A DNA stretch of 64,000 bases from NCBI GenBank assembly GCA_023101725.1, contig JALJCO010008621.1:1843001-1907000 (forward strand), given 5' to 3'. The position numbers were made by a program, and so were the translations under genes. Origin of the DNA: Atherinomorus stipes. Lineage: Eukaryota > Chordata > Actinopteri > Atheriniformes > Atherinidae. Under the pieces are notes generated by a model. It saw nothing but the letters and a program-made list of their open reading frames with translations. It was not told the origin of the DNA and did no database searches. The number at the start of each line of letters is the position of its first letter. Position 1 is the first letter of the stretch. Of this stretch, positions 34,501-49,500 are shown one piece after another.

Positions 34501-37500
34501 AAAACACCAACTCCCATAAGACAGGTGTTTCCTAAAACATGAAGTAGCACCGTTCGACTGTATCCAACAGGCTTCGTCTGGTGGGAAAAGTCATAACATA
34601 ATCACAACTCTATAATGATCAGACTGCTTTACTGCTTTTGACTGGACTACAGATAAAGATAACTTTAGTTTTTTTTCAACCAAATACAACAGCAATTGGA
34701 ATTCATATGTGTATTTACTCACCGGTAACATTTCGGTATCACTCTGAACCCTTTGGACGCTATATCCATATCATGGGAGTGAACGGAGCAAAATGAACGA
34801 ACGAACAAACGAGTAGCTACTGTTGCTGCTAGCTGTTGCCTGTGGGTGTCAGTGTCTCCCACAGCCAATAGACGTGTGGAGAACGTCCCCAGTAACTACA
34901 GCAAGCTAAATCTGAACTTATAGGACAATGGGCTTTATGCACAACTCCACTACTTCCTAACAAAGCCAGTCCCTTTGTCTCCTGTCTTTCATTATTGGTT
35001 GATTTGATTAATCCAGGTGTGCCTGACCTCAGTAACCATGAGGACGATGGCCAGACACACCTGGATTAATCAGTCTGTCCAGTAATGAAGACAGGAGGCA
35101 AAGGAGCTGGCTTAAGTTCAGGAAGTTGAGGAGTTGTGCATAAAGCCCATCGTACTCATTCATTTGTTCATTCATCTTTAAGTATTGGTGAAATTAAAGA
35201 GTTTTGCTACAGATTATGCCTTATAAAGGCCCATTCATTTTGACCCATTCACTCCCATTATATACTGTAGATATAGATCGCAACTATCTAAATAGCATAT
35301 GGAGGAGTCAGAGTGATACTGAAATGTTAACGGTGACTAAATCTAAGTTACTAGAAATAAGGTCCAGATTGAAAAAAAAGAAAGTGAACAATAGGTAAAA
35401 CCAACAAAAGCCACCCCGGTGTTGTGTTCCCATTGATGCAGAGCAGAGTTGGAGCAGATAGAAACCAGCATCAGTTGGAGTCTCTTAAGAGGGCTCAAAA
35501 TCTGAGTGCTATTGTCTGTTTGTTTTTACCAATGTAAAGAGGAACTTCAACAACTGAAACCAACATATCTAAAAAACTGAGCCCAGCTACTTTAGTTAAG
35601 ACTGCAGAAGACTAAAAAGGAGGGAAAATGCGTAAAAGTGAAAAATGCACTTCTTTGGTCGCCTGTACGACAACACTGCATTAAGCCAGAAAAGGTAAAA
35701 TCACATTACTTGTGAGAACAGGACTCATAGTAAAGACTGGGGAAAACCCAGTTCTAAAAGTGGCCCTCATTACAGTAATGCATTACAGTAATTTACTGGC
35801 AATGATTTTTTTAAAGAAGCACAAAATTAACTAAACTGAATCATTTTTGGCCAAAACGAAGAGCTTCTGTTTTCAGGCAGGAGGAAGTTTCATGTCTCCT
35901 TGCCGTTTACTGGTAATATCAAACTCGCCCTCCTCACAGAGTTTTCATTCTTTCTTCACCTTCGAGCTTTAAGGATGTGTTGAAATGTCTCAGTTAATCA
36001 ATGACACAAACTAACCTGATTTCCCAACACTGATTAAAGTGTCTCAGCTTAGAGATGCGACGTTACTTTTTGACAGGGCAGTGCGGCTTATAAGGAATGT
36101 TGAACTTTTCTCCCAGATAACTCAGTTTACCAAAGATGGGAGAAAAGGAACGGCTCTGATAACATACAGCCGAAATATCGACTTTGTGTGTTGTGTAATT
36201 GGAAACTACATGTAATGGAAAATGTATTGCAGGACATAAAAAAGATGGGGGGTGATGGGGTGGGTGTCTTTCCAATAATAGCATGCAACACTCAGACATC
36301 GTATATATCAACATATGCCAGCAGGAGCAACATGAGGTATAGTTTCGAGTTCATTATTGGTCTTGCACTAGTCCCTCTGTCCCTCCATCTGCTCTGCTAT
36401 CCCAAATGTGTGTGTGTGTGCGCGCAGGCGTGTGTGTGTGTGCTCCTTTCAGCCCGTTTTTGTGCATGTGTGATGCTCCCCTGAGTGCCTGATGTCTGCT
36501 GAGCCACTGCATGGCAAAGAAACACAGGGACCAGACATAGAGAGGAGAATTACATAAACGGCACAGTGGTGCCAGAACCCCCCACCCCCGTTTTCATTCT
36601 GCTGCAAGCAAATACTGGAAAACAGATCTAAGGGAAAAAAAGGAAGAGATAAAGAGAGGAAAACACAGATTTTGTATACATATGTGAGCTTGAGAGAAGG
36701 AGCGACAGAGACCTTCTCCTCTCTTTCATAATAGTCTATTTTTTATTCGACTGCTGGTTGGGGAGGAGGATGCAAGCAGGAGTAGAGGGGCTATTCCTGT
36801 AAATGTCGACTCATTCATGTTTATAAAGAGGACTAGCTTTGCTCTGATAAAGGTCTGAGAGCACGAATGAAGATAAGGCTGTTACTGTGAGGTACACGAT
36901 TACAGCGAGGCAAAGTGAGAGGAGAAAAAAAATGGTCAAGAGTGAGAGAATCAAAGCGAAGCAATCTCTATGCACAAACATTAAGAAATGTCAAAACAGT
37001 GGTGCTAACAGGGCATCATCTGCCAGCAGATCATAACACCACCGATCTGTTTACAGATGTGCCCGTTAAACACTTGTGAAAAGTATTGCCATCTTTGCCA
37101 AGTTTGTAATTTCACAATGTGAACTGAGCTATCGTCTGCTTCTCAGGAAGTTTGGGTCCATTTCTTATCTGATAGGTGGGCGGCCATCTTTACCATTTTA
37201 TTGCCAAGTCATTTCTCTCAAGTTGATGGTTTACAGCAAAATGGTTTACTGGAAATAGCTTTATACACAACTTGCACAGCACCAAACATCAAACAGTGCA
37301 ACTTAATGGCTAAAAAGATTTAATTTGGAGTGCATGGGGACCATTAAAACAGGTGGACTAAAACAGCCCATTGAAACAGTTTAGAAACAGGGTGGTAAAC
37401 AGAAGATAAACATAATGACAGTATTTCACGGCTATTAGATTAAATTTAGCAATAACATTAGTTGCAATCTTCAACAGGCAAATTGTGCAGGCCGGACAGC

Positions 37501-40500
37501 CCAGGTGCATTCTGGGACGTTGATGAAGAGCAGCAGCCACGTTTACATGTACAAATATTTTATTGATGTGACTTAATTCTTCTCAGATTACAACTAAAGT
37601 GACTGAACTACAATTCTGACTAATCACTCATTGAAGACAGAACTAGGTTTTCCGTTGTTCACTTTCCACATCTCCCCTCTCCTACTTTCCCCATCTGCCC
37701 ACTCTCCAAGCCGAAGTGGTTGCACTGCAGTGCATGCAGCACTTGAAGCAGATCAGAAATTGCAGGGTTTACCACATCTGAGCAGCTCCTGGCTAATACT
37801 ATTACACTGCAGGTCATTAAATCAACTCAAGCTTCATTTCAGCATTCCCTCAACTCGTCCTCTATGCTTCTCATCTAACCACACCTTTACAGTCTATCTT
37901 TCCCCAATTTTATAAGCATACCCAGCTTGTTTTTATCTCCTCTCATCTTATCACTGACAATGAAGCATAGTGCTTATCTTTGTTGAGGAAAGTTAAGATC
38001 TATAAACGCACAAAGCATCTAGGATTGCACAGGTCTTGGCCTAGCTACAGGACTTCCAGGAAGCAAGACTATTGTGATGTTGGTAAGCCAGCCACTGAGA
38101 GTATTGGCTTTTTCTTGCAGCATACCCATGCCGCTCCCTTTTGCCCATTTCCGTCTGCTTTTATATTTGGCAGCAGTCCAAAACATTCCTGTGTTATTGC
38201 AGCAGCTCAGTGTTCTGAGTGCACAGAGGACAAATACAGTCAGGTACACCCAATAAGCACAACTGCACAGAGCTGCTACAGTGATGACCACCCCTCCCCA
38301 GCCCATCCTTTCCCCCTGCCTGTCACTAACCACAAATACACATGCATACCATAATGCCCATTTCCCCCTACTTCCTCTAATTCCCTATTCCCTCCAGCAG
38401 AAAGATGAGGACTCTTCACAGCTGGAGGTTACTCCTGTTGACTGAACAAATGGGCCAGTGCAGGCAGCTAGTATACCACACTGCCACATTAGCTACATAC
38501 CGTGGAGCAAGGCGCAGAAAAAAAAAAAAAAAAACACCCCACACTTTTGCCTTTCCCTATGGATTCCTACACTTAACCCTCTGCAAAGAATTATAGCTGC
38601 TGTGCCTTGACACTTATAGTAAGGAGCACTGTGGTTTTAGTAGACACCTCATCACTCTGGATAATTACATCAATGCTAAATTAAAGTCATTATCTGTTAG
38701 CTAGAACATAAGAGCAAAATGAGTATGCTTTGGAAAACATCAGGGCAAATAAAATATTAAGGACTTGTCTGTTCTATGCTACACAGTATGTGCTAAATGA
38801 TATCTGAATAGATTAATTAGAAGAGGTTAAAAAACACAAGATGATGTCAATTCATTTGATATTTTACATCAAAAATTTGTGAAAAAAAAGTTTAATTTCA
38901 TTTTATGTCATTTTAATGTATTAAGGGGGTTTGTTAACAATTCAAACAGGCTGTAAATGAATTTCACAAAAATGGCTAAGCTAATTATTTTATGCCCACA
39001 TGAGCTCATGTAATGACATGTATTCAACAGATATCCCACAGGAAAACATGTTTTTATATTTACCTATTGGCAATGCAACTGAGGAACGATGGATACAGGG
39101 TGAATGTTTTCCCAAGCCCTCATGTGGATCTAAGCATTTCGATTTCCCTGCAGTTTTACAGACATCAACTCTACCCCACGATCTAATTTGGCTTCTTATC
39201 AATCTTTATTAGTAGTAAAATGGATATACATATGAAAAAACAACAAAAAAACAAACAAACCAAATCAGCAGGTAATTAGTACTCATTGAGTTCGCACCAT
39301 TATCATATGGCACAGTGGTGTTTAATCAGCTGTTACCACAGTTACACTCTGCCCTCCTGAGGTTTTATGGAAGGAACCCTCTAATCAAGCTCTTTGGTTC
39401 TTTCTATGCAGATTGCATCTGTTGCTATGGCTGCGTGGGGATGCTAGATTGGACAGGTCATGATCAGGCAGTTGTTAGAAAACAACCCCTTAGATCATAC
39501 ATGAACTACAGGACAGATGGAAACCCCAAAGGACACAAAACCAGTAGATCCAGATGACAGTTTTACTGTTGGACAGTGCAACATTAAATGTTATTTCACC
39601 AAGATCATGGTGCCATGCAAGTCAATCAGCTCTTCATCAAATAAAGCACTTTGCCTATTGCCTCAGAAGCCCCTACTTTAACCTTAAAGTTTTGTTAACT
39701 AACAGTTTTGTTGGCCTGCTGAGACACTATTACTACTGTAAAAGCAACTTAACCTTGTGTTATCCACCTGAATTTTTATAAAAATCAATTCCAGAGAGCG
39801 TTTCTTTACAAAGCAAAAAGCAAAATTAAAGCAACCTAAAACTCTTTCAATTGTCATGCAAGTTATTTTCCAAAACATGCATAAAACAAAAAATATGAAA
39901 GACGGATCGAGCCGGTGTGGAATGAGTTTGTTTTTGTCCAAATAAGACATAAAAATTATTCAAGGGGAATTCAGTGTTTCTAAAGTGACTGCAGAGATGT
40001 AAAAGTGTCTGCATGGAAAACATGAGATTTCCAGTGGCTGCTCAGAGGTGACGAGGATTAGACACAGAGCGAAGTAAACACTTATTGAGGGCTAAGTGCT
40101 CACTATGATAATTACTTATCACCAGCTCTTCACAACATCTCACTGTGTGGATTTGTTTTGGGCCTCACAAGCAACATCACTACTGTACACCAGTTCATCA
40201 CACTGCTCTCAAACACATGACCAAAGTAACCATGGTAACCGTCTCAATAACAAAAGGAGGCTCGGGCCAGGTCAACAAAGACTGGGAATCTCCTCGGGAT
40301 GATTAGGTTACATAATTGATTAGTGCCTCCACACCAGACCCTAAGTCCGCCACTGAAATGACACATCGCTCCATCCATGCACTGATACTCCTCTCAGCTT
40401 CACCATCTGTTTGAGGTCAGATATCCAGACTGCAGGGGCAAAGGAGGGGGGGTCATCTTACAGAAAACAGTTCAAGAAATGAAAGTATGATTGCTATGTG

Positions 40501-43500
40501 TGCAGTTATCCCCTGTGATTGAACCATCAAACAAAAACAGGACCAGAAACTCAATGAGGGAAACTGAGGTTAGACGTAAAGTGTAGATAATGAAAACAGA
40601 AGGCAGTATGAGAAGTGTTTGAAATGAGTGTCACTAAGTGTATGTAACACACAACAGGCAACATAAAACAGAGTAAATTAAATTAACTTTTACTGTCCCA
40701 AGACAAACAGAAACTTGTGGTGAAACAACATCACGCATTTGGAGCTTCATGACTCTCCCACAACTGAGGAATGGAAACATATCAATGAAGTTCCTTCAGG
40801 GGAAAATACGTACTTTCTCCATTTCCACCTACAAATGAACTTACTGTATTGACTAAGTTTACTAAGACTCTCACAGTTCCTTAGCACTATGGTTAAAGGG
40901 CACATTTTTAAACACGAATGCTACAATCAGATCATTTTATTTGAGGATTGTTATCGATATTATCTCAGTTTGCTTGTGTGCATATTTTTCCAGTGATTAT
41001 TTTAATTTTGCTTCTTTGAGCAGAATTTATTTGCTGCAAACCTCGCCTCTTCTTCCAACTTGTTGGACTTTTTTTTTTTTTTTTTTTTTTTACGTGGATT
41101 TAAACCAAAACTCATGAACAAGCATGTTCCTATTGTTTGCTTTTGCTACTTAATCCATCGTTTACTATGGAATGGTAATAGTTGAGAATAAGAAGTTGTC
41201 TCTTTTTTTCCCTCCAAAACTTTACAAGACCATTTACTAAAATACACTGATGCCAAACTTCCCCCTTTTTTTTTTCCCAGATTGACACTGTGGTACTATG
41301 CTTCCCCCTTTTTCAAACCGTAAAAATTATTAATGGGAACAGAAAGGAAATTGTAAAAAAAAAAAAAAAGGAAGAAAAAAAGAGAAAAAAAAAAGATGGT
41401 TTTCAGTCATATTAGTCGTTGGATGCATACTACATACGTTTGTCTATTTGTTATTGGTGAAATCCTTAAATCCTTTCATTTCACGTATATATAAATTGGG
41501 TTTTTATGGCTAAAAGACTTTTTGTGGACCAACTATTTTACTGGACTACTTTTACTGGACCCTTGATGTAACAAGACAGTTTTGGTTGCAGTACTATCTG
41601 CTACTGGAGTACAGTATGGATTCAAAGATAAAAATCCCTCCATCAGCCTCAGTCGATAGCCAATATAGGAAGCAGATTTTTTGAGACAATGTATGGAGCT
41701 GATACTCTAATTTTCTCCATCAATTAACATACTAAAAAAAAATGACAATGAAAACTAAGCTTTAAATTGAAAAGAAACATCAAAATTGTAAAAAAAACCC
41801 CAAAAAAACTGAACTGTGTGGTAGAACAAGTTATTTTATTCAAAGTAGCATCTAACTGATTTATCTTTGATGAATTATATTAAACAAATATTTAAATAAA
41901 AACAAAAGGAGTTCAGTCCTCTTAATTTCTTTGGTCTAAAGGTCTAAATTTCAGTGGATACTGTAAATATAATATATGTCTGGCAGCCGAGTGCAGATAG
42001 TTTTTCTAAGATAAGGAAAGTGTAAACATCAAAGGAAAACAAACAACTTGAACAGAATTGTGCAAAATATCCAATACTATGATCCCGCACAGCCACCAAC
42101 TCCAGCTCATCATTGGATCTCATCACTGTGCTCATTTTCTATTTGATCAGCTGATTTTTCTTGGTGAGGGTTTTCTATAAAACAACATGAATAACAAGTA
42201 GATGGTGAAAAGTAGCTGCCAGACCTCAGCCTGATGGTGTCTGGATCAAACTCCCACAAACACCACAGAACTGAACCTACAATGTTGGCGTGACTTCATC
42301 TCGTGAGCCATGCTGGTAACAGCGCTGCAAACAGAGCTACAGCTGCGTTTGCAGCTTCGTAAATACGACAGTAAATACGATTTTTTCCCCCCGTCTTTAA
42401 TGAGAGGATAAGTAAGTATGTAACTTTTATTTGTTTAGCGCTTTTCACAGACAGGCATCACAAAGTGATTCACATAATCCACACAAAAAAATAAAAATAC
42501 AGGTAAAATCAAATAAAACAATAAATAAATAAGCAGAATGCGTAGGTAGACTATGTGCCCTAAAAAGCCTGCGTAAACAGCAGTCTTTAATTGCTTTTTA
42601 AAAGTGTCCACAGAGTCCAAAGAGCGAAGGGACAGAGGGAGCTCATTCCAGAGACGGGGCACCAGTGGACATGTTAACTTTTAAAACACAACTTTATAGT
42701 TAAAGACCCACAATGCAACTTTTTGCAATTTTCTCAGTGTCTCTATCGACAGCTTAACTGGTTCAGACGTGCATTGCGGAACATGAGTGGTAAAGTCCAT
42801 CTGCTCTTTAAACGAACTCGTCTTTTCAAACATGCCACTTCCTTGCGGACTTGTTGCGTCCCGGGTGCTTTCAGACATCAGGAAATGTTGCGGAAAAGTC
42901 AGCACAGCCACACTCTCCCTTCAACTCTGTCCAGAACATTTTCTTGTGCGTTCAGCAAAAAACGACGTGCCGCAACATTTCCGCTCTTATGACATGGAGG
43001 CTAGATGGTACATGTCCGCAACATCTCCGAGGTAAAAGACCGGAACGCATATCTGAATGCAGGTGTTATAAAGGGCAGGGTCCGCAATATCACTGCTTTC
43101 CAGCGCAAGTCTGAAAGGGGCTTAAAAGACAGTCTTATCTTGACTCTTGTCTTCTCTTGTTCCGTCCCTTTCTCTCTTTCCTTTCCTCTATTCCTCCGGT
43201 AATGTTTCAATGCGTTTCTTTGCCGAATCTGACATGATGCGCATTCAGAAACACCGGCTGTGTTCATGTCTGTTTGCTAGCACATGACACGGAGTGCAAC
43301 CAATAGTGGTCTGCAACGTCGCGGCCACGTCCCAGATGGAAAAGTTACACGTTTGTTAAAATTAGAAAAAGAAGGAACAACTTTTTCTCCCATGATCATT
43401 AACTGAAAATGCCATACAGGAACAGTCTGATTCTATGCAGTGACTGACGGGGAAAATGGAACCGTAGACGTGTCCCATACGAAGAAGAAGGCCTACCACT

Positions 43501-46500
43501 TCTCATGGAACAGACATAGATTGAAGGTTTTACAGTTCACTTCACAGATGAACATGTTCAGCAGCTGATCGGGGAGCTGATAAGCTTCTCTCTTTCCTGA
43601 CACACTAGTGTGATGAAAAGTCGCCCAATTTCATGACTGTTTCAATTCAAATGACTCCACATAAAAACTCTGGTAGCGCTCTGCCTCATTTCATTATCAT
43701 TCTGATCAAAGTAAATCTCCCAACGTCTACTGTTGGTTACTGCCAAGTTACGAACCCAACAAATCGTAAAAAAACAAAAAACAGAAAAACAAGATTCTGT
43801 GGTTTCTGCTACAAGCAGGTGTATTGGCCACACAAAAACATGTGCCTCTTCAATACAAATATTAATACTTCAAATTTACAGCGACTCAAAACAGTTGTGA
43901 GCTGATGATTAATATACATGATGATTCATTGATTTCATAAAGTGTTTATTGAAGCACCAAAACTCAACTTCAAATATAACTTGAAAAAAAAATGAAACTG
44001 CAAATAAATTAGAAACAAGTAAAGGAGTAAAATAAGCAATAATTATAGCAATAAAAATGAATATTCAGTCTACATGCATTCCTGTTCTATACTCCCTGCA
44101 GTTTGCTTCCTATAACTCCACCAGTCTGTTCACTTCAGGATGAATCGTTTTTCTTCAATTACAGTGTTTTTATGATCGTGAGAAGGCTAAATTGAAATCA
44201 CAATTAAAATTCGATTAATTGTCCAGCCCTATTTCAGGGTGTCATTGTTTTTCAGTGTGTTCCAGTTAACAGTATTGGAATTTATCATTAAAGACCATGT
44301 GTGTGGGTGCATGCATACGTTTGCGTGTGTCTGACTGGGTCTAACGGGTACACTGGGTAGTATCATAAGGCCAATGGAAGGCTTTAAAAGGATTACTTGT
44401 GCCTCTGACTGACTTAGAAAGTGCAATGAACTCTCACTCTATTGATATTTAACTAAATTCCTTTGTGAATAGTGTTCAGAATCACATGACCTCAGCCTGT
44501 GTGTATGCACTTACAATACAGGGTTGGAACATCACAGCAGGCAGATTTACACAGGCAAAGAAGCTGTAGACGAAAGCAGACATAACTATTTTGACATGTT
44601 TATTTAAATAACGAGGTAAGTGCTGTTCTGACCTGACAGTGGTAGAACGCAGAGCAAATCCAGAATTATTTCAGGGTATTTATAGTAGAAGTATTGACTT
44701 TTATTTGGGGGTCCAATTTTAAGTGTACAGATGTTCCCAACAAAGAGAAATGCCAATGTCCAAAAGGACTATATCCTTAGGGGTTTATCGCCACCCAGAT
44801 CATCATGGGAACAAGAATGGCATGTTTCTGTGGCTGTACTGACAATAAAAAGGAGTCGGTCCTCAGTGGGAGCAGGCCCTGAGGGGACCATGGCAACTGC
44901 AATGAAAATGTCAAACAGCACATCTTAAGCACTAAAGCCACAGTGGCTGAACTGTTGGGCGTCCGGTTTTGCATGGTTTTATTTTCATCCAGATTTTAAA
45001 CAATTTTCTATGCATCATTTCACAGATGTTTATTTTTCAACTAAAGAAAATTAAAACACTGAATGAATTCTGTCTGAGCCAGCCTGGCACAAAGTTAATA
45101 TTTCACCCTGTGGAAATTAGCCCCGAGGACGCTGGCTGGACAGAGCTATGTAGATGGATCAATTAAGCAGTGGAAGCCTGTGAGGACCAAAGGGTGAAGG
45201 TTGTGCTACTCTGGGCTTTCAGTGCTGGAGATGGATGGCTTTAAGAGTGTCAGCTAAGGCATTAACACAAGTGAGACATCAGCAAAGAAGCAGCATGCCT
45301 ACCATGCATTAATGGGTACGAGTACTACCATCAACACAATCCTGTTTTCCACACTCACATATTTACTTGCTCCTGAATACAATTATACTCACTCATCACA
45401 GAGCAGAAGGACAGAAAGAGCTACAGCCGCAAACATGTGGATCTGTATTTGGTTACAGCCTCTGTAGAGCGCTATGGTTACCACCAACAAAGCTATAAAT
45501 TTTGACTCTTGAAAATCTGTTAAGGACACCAACTTTATGAGACTTAAAACAAGCAGTTGAACCGCAGCGTGCATATGTTTAGGAATCAAAGTCCCACAAG
45601 TGGTATAAAGAGTACAAGCAACTGATTTTACTGCATAATTTGACTTATTCATGTAGCATTAGATAAAAACCGACATCATGTCTTCTTCCTCAAAAAGGTA
45701 ATAATTTACCCCCACTGAGCCTCGCATAGGAACTCATTCAAGTCTAACAGATGACATTTGTTTGCAAAGCTTTGTGTTGAGCATTTCACTTCCATATATT
45801 GTGTAACGGCATACTACCAAACATAATCTGTAGTATGCCGTTCGAAGCTTTTATATTCTTTTAAAGGGACTCTGCATCTCAGACATCCCCTTTTTACCCA
45901 AATCAGAATTCAAATGCTTCTGAGGTAAAGCAGCTTCTTGTTGCTATGCTGGGAAATTGGTTTTGCAGGAAGTGGTTAACTCAACCAACCAGGCACTGAC
46001 GTACACAGAGCTTCATTTATGTTCCCACGTATAGTGAAGATAATGTTCATGAAATAAATGCAGAAAAAATTATAAAAGCAAAGAAACTACTCAGGAGAAA
46101 TGTATTGCCCAGGCAAACACATGGGAGAAGGAAGCATGACAGGAGATCTGTGCCACCCAAGCGATGCCGGGACACAAGCACCGAGCACAAATGAAACACA
46201 TGCTCCTTCTGCTACTGTCTACACAATTTAATACTTTGAGACGGGGGTGGAGACCATGAGAGAATATTAGACTTTAATAGACGCTTATACTGAACTAAAT
46301 TTGATTGGAAAACTATTAGAAGCAGCTTAACTCATGACGGAGCCATGTCTGCAGCTGGTGATGTACTGCACAAAAGAAAACTACAATACACTGAGATAAA
46401 GGTGTAAATGATCAAGAAAACTCCAATTACAAATCTTCAAAAATAAATAATGCTTTTTTTAAATGCAATTAAATACACACACATGAAGTGATCCCATTTA

Positions 46501-49500
46501 AAAATTCAGCCATTAACTGTCAAAGTGTTGCAAAAAGAAGTTGTTTTAATCTCGACATGAAGGTGTTGAAAATAATATGAAAGCATTTGTGTTACACTCT
46601 TTTCATTTGGGAATATGCAGCTGATTTACCACACTTTATTTGCATATTCTAAAAAGTCTGTAAACAAATCACTTATTTTCATGTTTCTAAGATATTAGCT
46701 TACAGGCTGCACGCTCACAACCGTTCTTAGGAAAAGGAAAGTGAGCAAAATAACAATGGGTGATTGTCAAATGATACAGAGCTGTTAAGGTTGCATAAAG
46801 GTCGGTTGAAAGACAGGGAAAAATAGAAAATATAAATCCAGTCTACACAGATGTTAACAAAGCCCGGAGCCACGTGTTAAGTCAATGAGTCATGGTGTCA
46901 AAGTGCTTCCTCGTCTCACCTGTGCTAGACATACCAAGCAGTGCATGCTGGCTCTGAGCATACATTGCTGAACATTCTGTGTGACAACAAAAGATTGCCA
47001 AGGTGTTGCAATGTCAACAAGTCGCACCTATGAATGAATCGGCTGTGATGTAAAATAAATACCACAGATGGACGTCAAACCTCTCACCGTCAGTTAAGCA
47101 GGGGGGTGAACCTGGTCTCTGGTGACGGAGAGAAGCACCTGCTCTCGTCTCCCTTTGCCCGGATGTAGCGGAGTACAAATGCATGTGTGAGTGTGTATCT
47201 GCGTTCAAACCTATAAATAGAGGAAGCGTCTTCCCTAGTGCTCACTCCGGTGGGATCCTCTCATGTTTTAATTAAATAAACTGCTGCACCGAGGCCCAGC
47301 TGTGCCCTGCATCCCCAGCCTGCATCAGTCAGCATCCGTGGACGACACACACTGTGGATGCCAGGGTGCTGGTGCATTTTATTGCAGGAAGAAAGAAAAA
47401 CAGAGAGAGAGGCAGATGGTGAAGAGGAAGAGAGAGATGGACCAAGCAGTGAAATTGGGGCATTCTGCACTGAAGCCACCTGGGTATCATAGTAGGGAGC
47501 CCTGTTCAGGTGTTCTGGATGGGTTCCCCAATGTGCAAACCAGCAGCTGGATTAATCTCTTTCTTCCGTATCCCTCCTCCTCCTCCTCTTCTTGCCTTTG
47601 CTATATCTCGTTTAAGCTGTACTTCAAATTATTCCTCCATTTCTTTACAGTTTGCAATAATTAAAAGATTAGAAAGCGAGATTCTCCCCCCCATGTCTGA
47701 TGCATGATTTCTCTTTTGAACTTTTCCAACATGAGCACATGTGAGAGGAGATGCACTGGGCTGAAGATGGCTGAATCAAATGTTAAAGCTCTGGCATCTC
47801 AGACTTTCTTGTTGCGACTGTCTGACAAACTCCCTGCTCAGTGAAGCAGGTTCTGCCACCTCTACTAACAACCATAAATCAGTATCACCCACAGTGAGAA
47901 AAACATTTCAACATATAACCAAAAATCATCATCCCCAAACCATCACATGATTTCCCAGTTCTGGCCTGCTGTAAAAGACTTAAACTGCAGCATTTAGCAA
48001 CAGCAGGAAGAGCTGCCTTGTTCCCGGTTAACATCTATAATTAATGGACTGGTGCCGCTGGTCCTTGCTCCGTTTCTAAACAAACCCCCAGTAAGCCACA
48101 TGTCCATTAAGGCCCTACAATAGTCAACACCCTGGAGGATGAACATGGCCAAGTGCAGCTCTCAGCCAGCCAGACACCATCAATGCTGGAAAAATAGGGA
48201 ACTACTGAATTATTTTCATCCCACTTACTCAGTGATTTACTTGTTTGTTTCACATTTAGATGAATCATTGCTCTCACTAACTGTGACTTGCAGTCAGTAA
48301 TGTCTCCTGCATGTGAGAATTGATTCTATTATTGACTAAGTTGTCCTCAGTTGGTAAAAAGCATGAAAGGATCAATAGCAATTTGGATGAGTAAGAAGGG
48401 CCAGCTTTGATATTTTTGAAAGGTTACACCTATATGACATGATCAGAGTGTCACTCACATTCGCTGCATTCACTGACCATAACAGACTCACGTTTCCTCA
48501 TGTTAAACATTTATTCTTCAGACAACTTGGTCATATCTTAACTACAGTTTGTGAATTCAAGCCCTTTTGGTGCAGACTGCTTTTAAAAGAGCATATACAC
48601 TACTAAACAATGCTTCAAGAACCTCTTGTTCACCGAGCACAAAAAGATGTCTGAGCAGTGCCGCACACTGAACTACTCATGAACTTCTTTCTTGTGGAAT
48701 CCAAAATGAGACATATTTAATCGTAAATTTGCAACTACTCTGTGCACTTGTCAGTGATCTCAACACCGGGAGGAAATTTAAGCAATGTGGCAGACACAGT
48801 CAAGGACAGAAATTGCACTTCCCAATTTTGCGACAGGGTTACAAGACAAACTGTGTTTGAAAGGCTGAAGTAATGAGAGACTACAACAAAACTGGCCAGC
48901 ATGATCGGCCACATGTATCCAGGCAGATAAAATGAGTAGAACGTGGTTCAAGCTATAAAAAAAAAAAAAGAATAAATAAAAAAGAGAAAAGGGATGGGCA
49001 TGTTACTCAAGACTGAGGTGACACTGACACATTAAAAGAATCACAAAGACTGGCAAAAATAAAAGATGAAGTAATGAAGGAGGATTGGAGACATGATATT
49101 ACACAACAGCATATGACTAACAGGCAACCTATGAAGGAATGACTGACTTGAAAATGATCTCTGCCCGAGCAGAAATACCATTTAGCCCTATGAATCCATG
49201 ATTCATAATGTGACCTTTGGCCTGCCTGTAACAGCCAGCCAGGGTTGCCCTAAAGAAACACACAAGTCAACTCTAATTATTCAGCTGATGCCAAAAATTA
49301 AACCAAATCAAGGCCAAGTTAATGAATGGGTCTGTGGCTCTAGACATAACTGTAAGCTTTGTAACCACAGCCGAAAGGCCTAGTAACATCAGCGAGATTA
49401 TAACAGCCATGCTCATCAGTTGTACTATTATTATCATAGCCAGGTACATGGATATTATAGGATCAGAATCCAGCTGAGGCTCATCACCGACAGGGTGATA

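Noticed and set aside
42435..42662. Frame starting MPRLWNELPLSLRSLDS as a gene
   Set aside because: It resembles the tail of a retroelement polyprotein within a dispersed repeat and has no upstream partner here.
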